Below are positions 41,491-51,368 of a DNA stretch of 64,000 bases, in pieces. The notes under the pieces were generated by a model that saw nothing but the letters and a program-made list of their open reading frames with translations, had not been told where the DNA came from and did no database searches. A program made the position numbers and the translations under genes. The stretch's first letter is position 1. Each line of letters begins with the position of its first letter. Source of the DNA: Verrucomicrobiaceae bacterium (lineage in GTDB: Bacteria; Verrucomicrobiota; Verrucomicrobiia; Verrucomicrobiales; Verrucomicrobiaceae); NCBI GenBank assembly GCA_016713245.1, contig JADJPM010000004.1, positions 372,001 through 436,000 on the forward strand, written 5' to 3'.

Positions 41491-44400
41491 TTACTTCACC
41501 ACCGCTTCATCCAAATTCAGCACGAGATTGGCGATCATCGTCCACGCGGCGAGTTCGGTGGGATTTAGAGCCCCGTCAGGCTTCGATTCGCCATTGGTTA
41601 TGACTTTTTTGGCCTCCTCGGGTTTCGCAGTGTAGGCGGCGAGGTGTTTATCGAAGGTCTGGCGGATCACCTCGGCCTCCTGGGCGGAAGGGAAGCGGCT
41701 TGTGGCGGCGCGGAAGAGCCGCGTAATGCGGGCATCGGTGCTGGTGGAGGCTTTCATGGCCTTCTGGGCAAAGGCGCGGGCGGCCTCGAAGAACTGCACG
41801 TCATTCATGAGCGTGAGTGCCTGGAGCGGCGTGTTGCTGCGCTCGCGGCGCAGGCAGTAGCTCTCGCGGTTTGGCGCATCAAACGACGTCATGTTCGGCG
41901 GCGGCGCGGTGCGTTTCCAGAAAGTGTAAAGGCTGCGGCGGTAGAGCGATTCGCCGTGGTCCTGGATGTAGTTCTTGGTGTTGCTACCGCCAAAGGCGAC
42001 CGGCTCCCACACATTCTCCGGCTGGTAGGGCTTCACGCCTTTGCCGCCGATTTTCGGATTCAGGAGTCCGCTCACAAACAAGGCCGAATCACGCACCACT
42101 TCCGCATCGAAGCGGAAACGCGGCCCGCGTGCCAGAAGACGATTTTCGGGATCAGTTTGTAGTTCGGGCTTTAGCCCGTCTGCGGAGCTCGGGGAACGGG
42201 CTGAAGCCCGAACGACGAACTCAGCACTCTGCCGATAGGTGTGCGAGGTCACGAGCATCTTCACGAACTGCTTCATGTCCCAGCCGTTCTCGCGGAAGGT
42301 CACTGCGAGCCAATCGAGCAGTTCGGGATGGCTCGGGGGCTCGCCCTGGGAGCCGAAATCATTGCTCGATTTCACCAAGCCGGTGCCGAAGAACTGCTGC
42401 CACAGGCGGTTCACCTGCACGCGGGCGGTGAGCGGATGCTGCGGACTCACGAGCCACCTGGCGAGATCGAGTCGGGTGTAGCTGTCCTGCTTTGGCAGAG
42501 GTGGAAAGATGGCGGGCGTGCCGTGGGAGACCTTGTCCTTCGGCTTGTCATACTGGCCGCGTTCCATGACGAAGCTGTCACGCGGCTGCGGAAGGTCCGC
42601 CATGATGAAGGTGGCGGGGATCAGATCTTCCAACGCCTTCTTCTTGGCCTCCAATGCCAGCTTTTCGCCTCGCACGCCATCGACGAGCTCGCGGGCACTC
42701 TGGCACTCGTTTTCAAACCACAATTCCTTCAGGCGCTTCACGTCAACCTCAGGCCATTCGGCGGCTTTTTTGCCGCGAACGAGCGTTTGCAGGTCATTCG
42801 GCAATCCTTCGACGCGGCGACCTTGGTTCTTCTCAATCCAAACCTTCCACGACCACTGCGGGTCTTTGGAAGGATCGACGCGTGAACTCATCGCGAGGTG
42901 ATCCCAAGTCACCGTGCCGCCAAACTGCGTGAAAGCATAGCCGCTCACTTTGATGCCCGGTTTGAGGCCGAGTTTGTCGGCGGCGACTTCGAGTTTCACC
43001 CACTTGCCAACCTCCGGCAGCACACCCACACGCACGCGTTCTGGCGTGCGCACCTGGCCAAACGGGATCGCACCTTCCTCACCCCACACGGCGCGGTGAT
43101 TCCAGCCTGCGGTGTGAAATTGAAGCATCACGGCCTTCGGCGGGTTTTTCGGGTCGAGATAGCATTGCACGCTGATTTTGCCGTTGGGCGGGATTTGGTA
43201 GCTGCCGCCGGCAGAGAAGAAATCCTGCGCCACGCCGGTGGCAGTGCGTTTCAGCGCTTTCGTGCCGCTGAAGACCGGGCCTTCCTCCTTCGAGACAAAC
43301 TTGGTCGGCTCGCCAGCGACGCCGAGATTGGCCCCGGCAGGAAAAGCATCCTCGAACCATACCGTCTCACTCGTCTGCACGGGCGGCGGAGGGGTGAGCG
43401 TGGCGGGATCGGTGTAGTTGAGCTTGGCGATGGCTTCGCGGAGCTTGGTTTGCGTGGTGGTGATGTCTTTGTCGTAGCTGGCGAGCTGCTTCGATTGCTC
43501 GGGCGTGCTCAAACGAAGCGTCGGCGGGGTGAGGAGGATGTTTCCATCCATCGCGGGATCAGCGGTGCTGTTGAAGAAGGCATACAGCGAATAGAATTCC
43601 TTCTGCGTGATGGGATCGAACTTGTGATCGTGACACACGGCGCAGCCTGCGGTGAGGCCCATCCACACGGCCACGGTGGTATCCGTGCGGTCCACGGCGT
43701 AGCGATAGATGAACTCCTCATTGATGCTGCCGCCTTCGCTGGTGGTGACATTGCATCGATTGAAGCCCGACGCGATCTGCTGATCCATCGTGGCATTCGG
43801 CAGGAGATCGCCGGCGAGTTGCCAGATGGTGAACTGATCGAACGGGAGGTTCTGATTGAAGGCACGCACCACCCAGTCGCGGTAAGGCCACATGCTGCGT
43901 TCGTTATCGAGATGCAGGCCATGCGTATCGGCATAGCGGGCTACATCCAGCCAGTAGCGACCCATGTGCTCGCCGTAGCGTTCGGATTTCAAAAGCCGGT
44001 CCACGAGACGGCTATACGCAGGGTCCGATGGGTCGGACATGTCTGACGAGTCGGACAGAAACGCATCGATCTCCTCCGGCGTGGGCGGCAGGCCGGTCAA
44101 GTCGAGGGTCACGCGGCGGATGAGAGCCTCTCTCGATGCCGTCGGGGCGGCTTTGAGCCCCTGCTCAGCCAAGCGGGCCTGGATGAAGGCATCGATGGGG
44201 TTCTGCACGGGACCGCTGACCTTCGGTGGCGGCGCTTTCACCGGTGCTTCAAAGCTCCAGTGCTTTTTGTATTCCGCGCCTTCCTTGATCCAGCGGCGCA
44301 GAATCTCGATTTGAGCTGCGGTGATCTTTTTATTGGTCTCCGGCGGCGGCATCAATTCGTCTTCGTCATGCGTGACGATCCGCTGAAGCACACTGCTGGC

Positions 44401-44625
44401 CTCGGGATCGCCAGGCTTGATGGGAAAAGCGCCTTCGATGGCGGTGAAGGCTCCTTCCGGCGTGTCGAGGCGGAGGTCCCCCTTGCGCTTCTTCGCGTCG
44501 AAGCCGTGGCAGGCGAAGCAGTTGTCGCTGAGGATGGGGCGGATGTCGCGATTGAAGTCCAGCTTGCTGGCGGCGGAGGCCGAGGTGGCAAGCAGGAGCG
44601 ATGAGGTGACGGCGCGGAGAGTCAT
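41491..44625 (-). CDS. Exported cytochrome c / DUF1549 / DUF1553 protein
   Basis: This 1,044-residue protein has a leader at 1-19 (ATSASA), a PSCyt1 cytochrome domain with CFACHG near residue 36, then DUF1549 (LIRRVTLDLTGLPPTPEEIDAFL; GEHMGRYWLDVARYADTHG) and a C-terminal DUF1553 (LVSPQHPLTARVQVNRLWQQFFG; ENRLLARGPRFR; NTPLQALTLMND). Between them is a beta module of carbohydrate-binding type (VWFEDAFPAGANLG...GSYQIPPNGKISVQCYLD). Proteins of this kind are a hallmark of Planctomycetota and Verrucomicrobiota and usually neighbour a DUF1501 gene, which is missing here. The role is unknown, probably periplasmic. A 9-nt repeat encodes SDSSDMSDPSD at about 190-201, and an inverted REP-like pair lies at about 802-824; neither breaks the frame. 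Confidence 0.92.
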   Translation of the reverse strand: MTLRAVTSSLLLATSASAASKLDFNRDIRPILSDNCFACHGFDAKKRKGDLRLDTPEGAFTAIEGAFPIKPGDPEASSVLQRIVTHDEDELMPPPETNKKITAAQIEILRRWIKEGAEYKKHWSFEAPVKAPPPKVSGPVQNPIDAFIQARLAEQGLKAAPTASREALIRRVTLDLTGLPPTPEEIDAFLSDSSDMSDPSDPAYSRLVDRLLKSERYGEHMGRYWLDVARYADTHGLHLDNERSMWPYRDWVVRAFNQNLPFDQFTIWQLAGDLLPNATMDQQIASGFNRCNVTTSEGGSINEEFIYRYAVDRTDTTVAVWMGLTAGCAVCHDHKFDPITQKEFYSLYAFFNSTADPAMDGNILLTPPTLRLSTPEQSKQLASYDKDITTTQTKLREAIAKLNYTDPATLTPPPPVQTSETVWFEDAFPAGANLGVAGEPTKFVSKEEGPVFSGTKALKRTATGVAQDFFSAGGSYQIPPNGKISVQCYLDPKNPPKAVMLQFHTAGWNHRAVWGEEGAIPFGQVRTPERVRVGVLPEVGKWVKLEVAADKLGLKPGIKVSGYAFTQFGGTVTWDHLAMSSRVDPSKDPQWSWKVWIEKNQGRRVEGLPNDLQTLVRGKKAAEWPEVDVKRLKELWFENECQSARELVDGVRGEKLALEAKKKALEDLIPATFIMADLPQPRDSFVMERGQYDKPKDKVSHGTPAIFPPLPKQDSYTRLDLARWLVSPQHPLTARVQVNRLWQQFFGTGLVKSSNDFGSQGEPPSHPELLDWLAVTFRENGWDMKQFVKMLVTSHTYRQSAEFVVRASARSPSSADGLKPELQTDPENRLLARGPRFRFDAEVVRDSALFVSGLLNPKIGGKGVKPYQPENVWEPVAFGGSNTKNYIQDHGESLYRRSLYTFWKRTAPPPNMTSFDAPNRESYCLRRERSNTPLQALTLMNDVQFFEAARAFAQKAMKASTSTDARITRLFRAATSRFPSAQEAEVIRQTFDKHLAAYTAKPEEAKKVITNGESKPDGALNPTELAAWTMIANLVLNLDEAVVK
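42155..42220. repeat. Inverted REP-like pair inside the DUF1553 gene
   Basis: Arms 42155-42179 and 42196-42220 are reverse complements with 3 mismatches in 25, separated by 16 nt. Each holds a hairpin core (CGGGCT..AGCCCG) and the left one starts GTAG at 42159. In frame it adds about 22 residues just before the conserved DPENRLLARGPR segment. Confidence 0.85.
44023..44058 (-). repeat. 9-nt period array inside the DUF1549 region
   Basis: Four GTCNGANNN units in register encode SDSSDMSDPSD on the minus strand. The same repeat lies between genes at 34589-34624. It falls in the loop after the DAFL segment, where homologues are usually short. Confidence 0.75.
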
Positions 44626-45062
44626 GATGCTTGGAAAAGACGCCGGAAAGCGCCGCTCCTATCGTCTGGGGGTTTGGAGATTTCGACTGGAGGGCGGGGA
44701 AAGCGGTTCATCCGGGAAGTTCGTCCGTCATGCGGGCGACTGATCGCTTCACGCCCCCTCACCTAACCTTTCGCTTCGCGGCGCTTCGCTAGCCCCGCAT
44801 CCTGCGATGAAGTCATCGGCAACCACTCGCGGGGAGAGGGACCGGAATGCCCAAATCGGCACTCGTTCCGCATCAGGTTCTGCCGTGTGAAGTTGGAGCA
44901 GCTTAAACTCATGGCGCCTACTGTTCGGTCCCTCTCCCCGCTGGGCGTATCCGCGTTCTTTTTGGCTGGATTGCGGGGAGAGGTTAGGTGAGGGGCACCG
45001 CGATTCGCCCGTAATCGAACAATGCACCACTTCCCGGATGAACCAGAAAAGACCGTGACGAG
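44626..45062. other. 437-bp gap between two minus-strand genes, no coding content
   Basis: The gap separates the DUF1549/DUF1553 gene start and the TPR-like gene stop. Its right half is filled by the nested inverted-repeat element at 44755-44995. Open frames inside it follow the repeat symmetry and look non-coding. I see no RNA gene. Confidence 0.6.
44755..44995. repeat. Nested inverted-repeat element, about 240 bp
   Basis: The outer arms CCCCTCACCTAACCT (44755-44769) and its complement (44981-44995) are perfect over 15 bases. The inner arms GCGGGGAGAGGGACCG (44829-44844) and its complement (44926-44941) are perfect over 16 bases. The whole resembles a non-autonomous palindromic repeat. CCCTCACC-type repeats of this kind are common in other bacterial phyla. 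Confidence 0.85.
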
Positions 45063-45869
45063 CTACCTTCCAGGCCCGGGGATCTTCTGCGGCACTTTGG
45101 GCTCCGGCATGGCTTCTTTGATTCGTTTCTCCGCCGGGATGCCGAGCCAGTTTTCGAGGTTTTTGAGGTGCTCGATGACGCCGGGTGTGTTCATGCCGCG
45201 ATCATATTCCTTTTTGAGGATGTCGTAGGCCTTGCGGTAGCTTTCCGGGTCCTGCGGAGCCTGGGCATAGGCAAAGGCGGCGAGATGCAGGGTGATGATC
45301 GGTGCGCCTCGTTTGCGAGCTTCCAGGTAGGCATCGCCCGCCTTGGCCATCTCGTAGCTGCGACGGAAATAAATGTCCGCGAGGCGTTCCCACAGGTGCG
45401 GATCATCGGGGGAGAATTTCAAACCTTCTCGCAGGATGGCCGCGCCGCGCTGCACATGCTCGTGGTAGAGCTGGCCGCGGATCTCGTTGTTGCGATCCTC
45501 GCTCTTGTCGCGGTTGTAGAGGTAAAAGCCGGCGGCGTTGTAGGCCATGTGCCACGCGGCCTCGTCCCAATAGGTGGCATTGCGCGGCTGGAGGCGCGTG
45601 ACAATGCGGTAAAAGCTGTCCACCTGGCCCCAGTTCACGCGTTTGAATTCGGTGTAAGCGCGAAGCTGCAGCATGCTGGCCACCAGACCCCGCACGCCGC
45701 CGAGAATCGCGGCCAAGCCGCTCTGGCCCATGCTTTCCACAGCGCTGACGGAAACGGGCTCGTCGATGAGCCTCGCCGTGCGCAGGTCATGCGTCACACG
45801 CTGCTCCAGCGGCAGCTTTACCACACCAAGGATCAAAAGGACGGCGAGAGCCTGGAGTTTCCGCTTCAT
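45063..45869 (-). CDS. Membrane-anchored TPR-like protein, third gene of ABC operon
   Basis: This 268-residue protein has one N-terminal membrane segment (LQALAVLLILGVVKLPL), an amphipathic region with GLAAILGGVRGLVASML, and TPR-like helices (YRIVTRLQPRNATYWDEAAWHMAYNAAG; ILREGLKFSPDDPHLWERLADIYFR). No catalytic motif is seen. The start at 45869 overlaps the stop of the permease gene (ATGA), so it belongs to the ABC operon. It may be an accessory or scaffold for the transporter. The proline-rich end (PEPKVPQKIPGPGR) is unstructured. Confidence 0.75.
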   Translation of the reverse strand: MKRKLQALAVLLILGVVKLPLEQRVTHDLRTARLIDEPVSVSAVESMGQSGLAAILGGVRGLVASMLQLRAYTEFKRVNWGQVDSFYRIVTRLQPRNATYWDEAAWHMAYNAAGFYLYNRDKSEDRNNEIRGQLYHEHVQRGAAILREGLKFSPDDPHLWERLADIYFRRSYEMAKAGDAYLEARKRGAPIITLHLAAFAYAQAPQDPESYRKAYDILKKEYDRGMNTPGVIEHLKNLENWLGIPAEKRIKEAMPEPKVPQKIPGPGR

Positions 45870-46774
45870 AGCTCCTTCTCCACGAATAGCAGATGCGCGA
45901 TGCTCATGTAACCGAAGACGTAAAGCACGGCGATGCCGGCCATATCGAGCACGGCGGACCATGGAACGGACTCACCATTCACCACGCCATCGACGATGTC
46001 GAACTGCGCCAGATCAGGAAAAACAAGGGCCAGCGCCAGCGCGGCGAGACGCTCCGCATGGCCGCTGAGATAGGGGTGGAAGAAAAACTCGCGCAGCAAA
46101 TGCTCGCCATGACCGATGATCACCGCGCAGAAGGAGACGACGATGGTGAAAAGCGTGGAACTGGCGATGCAGGAGAGCACCAGCGCCATCGTGGTGACGA
46201 CGGAGGCCTTCAAAAAGATCGCGAACACCGCCCAATGCATCTCCCAGGTGAGTCCCTGCCTAGCCACGATGGCCTTCACCCGCTCGATGGTCTCTGGTGT
46301 GGCCTGGCCGTCATACTCCAGCGCCCTCAACGCATCCTGCATCACCATGCCCTGTCGCGTGTAGATGACCACACTGAGCACGAGGTCCATGACGAGCAAA
46401 CCACCGCCGATGAGCAGCATCACGCCGAGCAGCTTTCCCACGAGGTAATCAAAGCGTGGCACCGGCTTCGAGAGGATGGTGTAGAGCGTGCGGTCCTCCA
46501 TGTCCTTTGGCAGCAGCAGGGCGGTGGAGACGATGCCGATGACGATGCTGAAGATCTGCAAAGCGCCGAGTGACACGGTCTTGATGAGGCCGAGCTGCTG
46601 CTCGGGATTGATCACCGAAAAGGCAAAGCCCGCACCCACGACCAGCACGCAGAAGAGCACGAGGAAGAAGAGGATCTTCATTCGCACGAGCTGCGTCATG
46701 GTGGCGAGCGCCAGCGTCCAAACGCGGGCGATTTTCAAGGCGATGCCGGAAGGTTGGATCGTGGCCGGGGTCAT
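45866..46774 (-). CDS. ABC-2 type transporter permease
   Basis: This 302-residue protein has six hydrophobic segments: about 34-54, 68-90, 112-135, 172-196, 205-225 and 265-290. An amphipathic LLPKDMEDRTLYTILSKPVPRFDYLVGK lies between the second and third, typical of ABC-2 permeases such as NatB or GldF types. It pairs with the ATPase gene just upstream (overlapping ATGA at 46771-46774) and the TPR-like gene downstream. The transported substrate is unknown. Confidence 0.88.
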   Translation of the reverse strand: MTPATIQPSGIALKIARVWTLALATMTQLVRMKILFFLVLFCVLVVGAGFAFSVINPEQQLGLIKTVSLGALQIFSIVIGIVSTALLLPKDMEDRTLYTILSKPVPRFDYLVGKLLGVMLLIGGGLLVMDLVLSVVIYTRQGMVMQDALRALEYDGQATPETIERVKAIVARQGLTWEMHWAVFAIFLKASVVTTMALVLSCIASSTLFTIVVSFCAVIIGHGEHLLREFFFHPYLSGHAERLAALALALVFPDLAQFDIVDGVVNGESVPWSAVLDMAGIAVLYVFGYMSIAHLLFVEKEL

Positions 46775-47631
46775 GATTTGTCGTCCGTGGCCTCCAAAAA
46801 GAGTCGTTCGAGCGTCGTGCGTGGTTTGCCACTGCTCAGGAGCTTCGCGCCGGCGCCGCTGGCCTTCACGAGTTGCTCGATTTGAGCCAGCAGATCGGCA
46901 CTGGCGTTTTCCAAGGTGATTTCCGTCTGGTTCTCCACGGCGGTGAGATCATCGAGTCGGCCTTCACGCACCATCTTGCCATGCGCCATGATGCCCACGC
47001 GATCACACACCTCCTGCATCTGCTCCAGCAGGTGGGAGGTGACGAGCACCGTGAGGCCACGCTGCTTCATCTCCAAGATGAGATCGCGAATCTTCCGCGA
47101 GCCGGCTGGATCGACGCCCGCGGTTGGTTCATCGAGCACGAGCAGGCGTGGATCATGAATCAAGGCCTGCGCCAGCCCGAGACGCTGCAGCATGCCTTTG
47201 GAAAAGCCTCCCACGCGTCGGTCAGTGGCCGATTCGAGGCCGGTGAGCTTCAGCATGTCCTGCGACCGATCCTTGAGGTTCTGGCCGCCGAGTCCGCACA
47301 GGCGACCGTAGAAAAGCAGCGTCTCCAGGCCAGTGAGGTGCTTGTAAAAATACGGGTTCTCCGGCAGGAAACCCACGTCGCGGCGGCTCGCCACCTCGGT
47401 GCTCGATTTGCCAAAGATGCTCGTCTCACCCTGGGTGGGTGCCAGCAGGCCGAGAATGGCCTTCATCGTGGTCGATTTGCCGCTGCCATTCGGCCCGATG
47501 AGGCCGTACACCTCGCCCGACTGCACTTCAAAGCTCACGTCCTTCACCGCCGTGAACGAACCCTTCACCAAGGTGCCTTTGAAGACCTTGGTGAGGTGGC
47601 GGACGGAGACGGCGGGGGAGGTTTCGCTCAT
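46771..47631 (-). CDS. ABC transporter ATP-binding protein
   Basis: This 286-residue ATPase has Walker A GPNGSGKST (about 45), a Q-loop region at VGFLPENPYFYKHLT, the signature FSKGMLQRLGLAQAL (a K in place of the usual Q/S-G-G form), Walker B LLVLDEPTAGVDP and the switch His in VLVTSHLL. A C-terminal domain of about 60 residues follows, as in drug- and polysaccharide-type ABC-2 exporters. The start at 47631 is chosen; an ATG at 47652 would add seven residues. It heads the three-gene operon ATPase - permease - TPR protein, all with 4-base overlaps. Confidence 0.93.
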   Translation of the reverse strand: MSETSPAVSVRHLTKVFKGTLVKGSFTAVKDVSFEVQSGEVYGLIGPNGSGKSTTMKAILGLLAPTQGETSIFGKSSTEVASRRDVGFLPENPYFYKHLTGLETLLFYGRLCGLGGQNLKDRSQDMLKLTGLESATDRRVGGFSKGMLQRLGLAQALIHDPRLLVLDEPTAGVDPAGSRKIRDLILEMKQRGLTVLVTSHLLEQMQEVCDRVGIMAHGKMVREGRLDDLTAVENQTEITLENASADLLAQIEQLVKASGAGAKLLSSGKPRTTLERLFLEATDDKS

Positions 47632-47728
47632 GCGGGAGGTTGCGGGCCGCATTTGATGGCGAGGAAATCATGCGCGGCAAGATTTCCTCCGTGGACGATT
47701 GACACGCCGGAGGCTTTTCATTTCAACG

Positions 47729-47819
47729 CGAATGAAGACGAATGGAAACGAATGGCCGTGAATCTGGCTTCTCGCCCTATTCGCGGTCATTCGGTTCCCA
47801 TTCGGATTGGATTCGCGTG
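47729..47819. repeat. Inverted 10-nt period array upstream of the second sulfatase
   Basis: CGAATGAAGA, CGAATGGAAA and CGAATGGCCG (47729-47758) are followed further right by ATTCG-containing units on the opposite sense (about 47779-47817). The halves are roughly complementary. It fills most of the divergent gap between the ABC ATPase and sulfatase genes. Confidence 0.5.
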
Positions 47820-47888
47820 AAAAACAACTACCCGCTCAAGAGACATACACGGCAAGATTTCGTCCACGCCGCTCGTTCACGCCGCCCC

Positions 47889-49184
47889 ATGATCCGCCTC
47901 CTGCTTCTCAGCCTCCTCGCCATCGCCACGCTCCGGGCCGCCGATGCGCCGCCAAACATCGTCATGATCATCTCCGATGATCATTTGTGGAGCGACTACG
48001 GCTTCATGGGCCATCCCGTGGTGCAGACGCCGCATCTCGACCGTCTCGCCAGCGAAAGCCTCACCTTCAAACGGGGCTATGTGACCAGCAGCCTGTGCTG
48101 CCCCAGTCTCGCTACCATTGTCACCGGCCAGTATCCGCATCAGCACCTCGTCACCAGCAACGACCCGCCCATCGTGCCGGGTGCGGCGAAAGGGAAGGGC
48201 AAGAAAAAAGGCCCCGCTGACCCCGCCTTTGAGGCCGGACGCGAAAAGATGAGCCAGTTCCTCGAAGCTGCTGGCACGCTGCCAGCGCAGCTCAAAGAGA
48301 AAGGTTACCTCAGTCTGCAAACCGGCAAATGGTGGCAGAAGCATTACTCACGCGGCGGCTTCACCCACGGCATGACCGAAGGCGGTCGCCATGGCGACAA
48401 GGGCCTCGACATCGGCCGCAAAACCATGCAGCCCATCTACGACTTCATCGGCGAGGCCAAGAAGCAGGAGAAACCCTTCCTCGTCTGGTATGCGCCGATG
48501 ATGCCGCATGATCCGCACACGCCGCCGGAGCGTCTGCTGGCGAAATACAAAGACAAGGTGCCCAGCCTCCATGTGGCCAAATACTACGCCATGGTCGATT
48601 GGTTCGATGAAACCTGCGGCGAACTCGTGAAGCACATCGACGACCAGGGCCTCAAAGAGAACACGATCATTGTGTATGTCACCGACAACGGCTGGATCAC
48701 CAACCCACAAACCGGCCGCTACGCCGATAAATCCAAGCAAAGCCAGTATGACGGCGGTTTGCGCACGCCGATCATGATCCGCTGGCCCGGCAAGGTGAAG
48801 CCCCGCATGCATGAAAGCCTCGCCCAGAGCATCGACCTTGCTCCCACGCTGCTGAAAGCCGCCGGGCTCAGTCCCACGGCGAAGATGCCCGGCATCGATC
48901 TCCTCGACGACCAGGCCGTCACCGCTCGCACCACCATCTTTGGCGAGTGCTTCACGCACAACTACATCAACATGGAAAACCCCGCGTCGAGCAGCCTCAA
49001 ATGGCGCTGGATCATCGACGGCCACGACAAGCTCATCCTCCCCCACGCCGCCAACCAGCCCGCCGACGTCGTCGAGCTCTACGACCTCCAAAACGACCCC
49101 ACCGAAGAGAAAAACCTCGCTGGAGCGAATGCGGAGAAGGTGAAGGCGCTGACCACGAAGGTGGATGCGTGGTGGAAGCCGTGA
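47889..49184 (+). CDS. Secreted sulfatase-family protein with Arg-to-Leu signature
   Basis: This 431-residue protein has a leader at 1-17 (LRA) and a sulfatase domain. The first metal strand is PNIVMIISDDHLWSDYG. The active-site signature reads SSLCCPSLATIVTG: the family has C-x-P-S-R, and here the arginine that helps formylglycine formation and sulfate binding is Leu. Further ligand motifs YAPMMPHDPHTP, IVYVTDNGW and GGLRTPIMIRWPG follow the usual order. PVC genomes encode many such sulfatases against sulfated algal or animal polysaccharides. The start at 47889 gives the leader; an in-frame ATG at 47742 would bury it. The stop lies within the first unit of the heptamer array at 49181. No formylglycine-generating enzyme gene is in the window. 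Confidence 0.88.
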   Translation: MIRLLLLSLLAIATLRAADAPPNIVMIISDDHLWSDYGFMGHPVVQTPHLDRLASESLTFKRGYVTSSLCCPSLATIVTGQYPHQHLVTSNDPPIVPGAAKGKGKKKGPADPAFEAGREKMSQFLEAAGTLPAQLKEKGYLSLQTGKWWQKHYSRGGFTHGMTEGGRHGDKGLDIGRKTMQPIYDFIGEAKKQEKPFLVWYAPMMPHDPHTPPERLLAKYKDKVPSLHVAKYYAMVDWFDETCGELVKHIDDQGLKENTIIVYVTDNGWITNPQTGRYADKSKQSQYDGGLRTPIMIRWPGKVKPRMHESLAQSIDLAPTLLKAAGLSPTAKMPGIDLLDDQAVTARTTIFGECFTHNYINMENPASSSLKWRWIIDGHDKLILPHAANQPADVVELYDLQNDPTEEKNLAGANAEKVKALTTKVDAWWKP

Positions 49185-49297
49185 GAGGTTTGGTGAGAGG
49201 TGAGAAGTTAGAAGTTAGAAGTTAGAAGTTAGAAGTTAGAAGTTAGAAGTTAGAAGTTAGACGTCTCACCTCTTACTTCTCACTTCTAACTTCTGAC
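49181..49297. repeat. Inverted 7-nt array with seven exact GTTAGAA units
   Basis: Seven identical GTTAGAA units (49207-49255) are flanked by GTGAGAA, GTGAGAG and GTTAGAC, all in register. From 49263 to 49297 the complementary array runs back (GTGAGAC, GTAAGAG, GTGAGAA, GTTAGAA, GTCAGAA on the minus strand). The first unit overlaps the sulfatase stop. It lies between the convergent sulfatase and ligA genes. A recent expansion of the exact units is likely. Confidence 0.9.
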
Positions 49298-49307
49298 CTT
49301 TAACGCC

Positions 49308-51350
<2,043 letters not shown>

Positions 51351-51368
51351 GGTTTGAAGCCCCTTCGA

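Noticed and set aside
44749..45030. A 93-codon minus-strand frame in the gap before the TPR-like gene
   Set aside because: It follows the symmetry of the nested inverted repeat and has no protein-like pattern.
49181..49297. CRISPR array
   Set aside because: Units are 7 nt with no spacers and no cas genes are near; the repeat is purely tandem.
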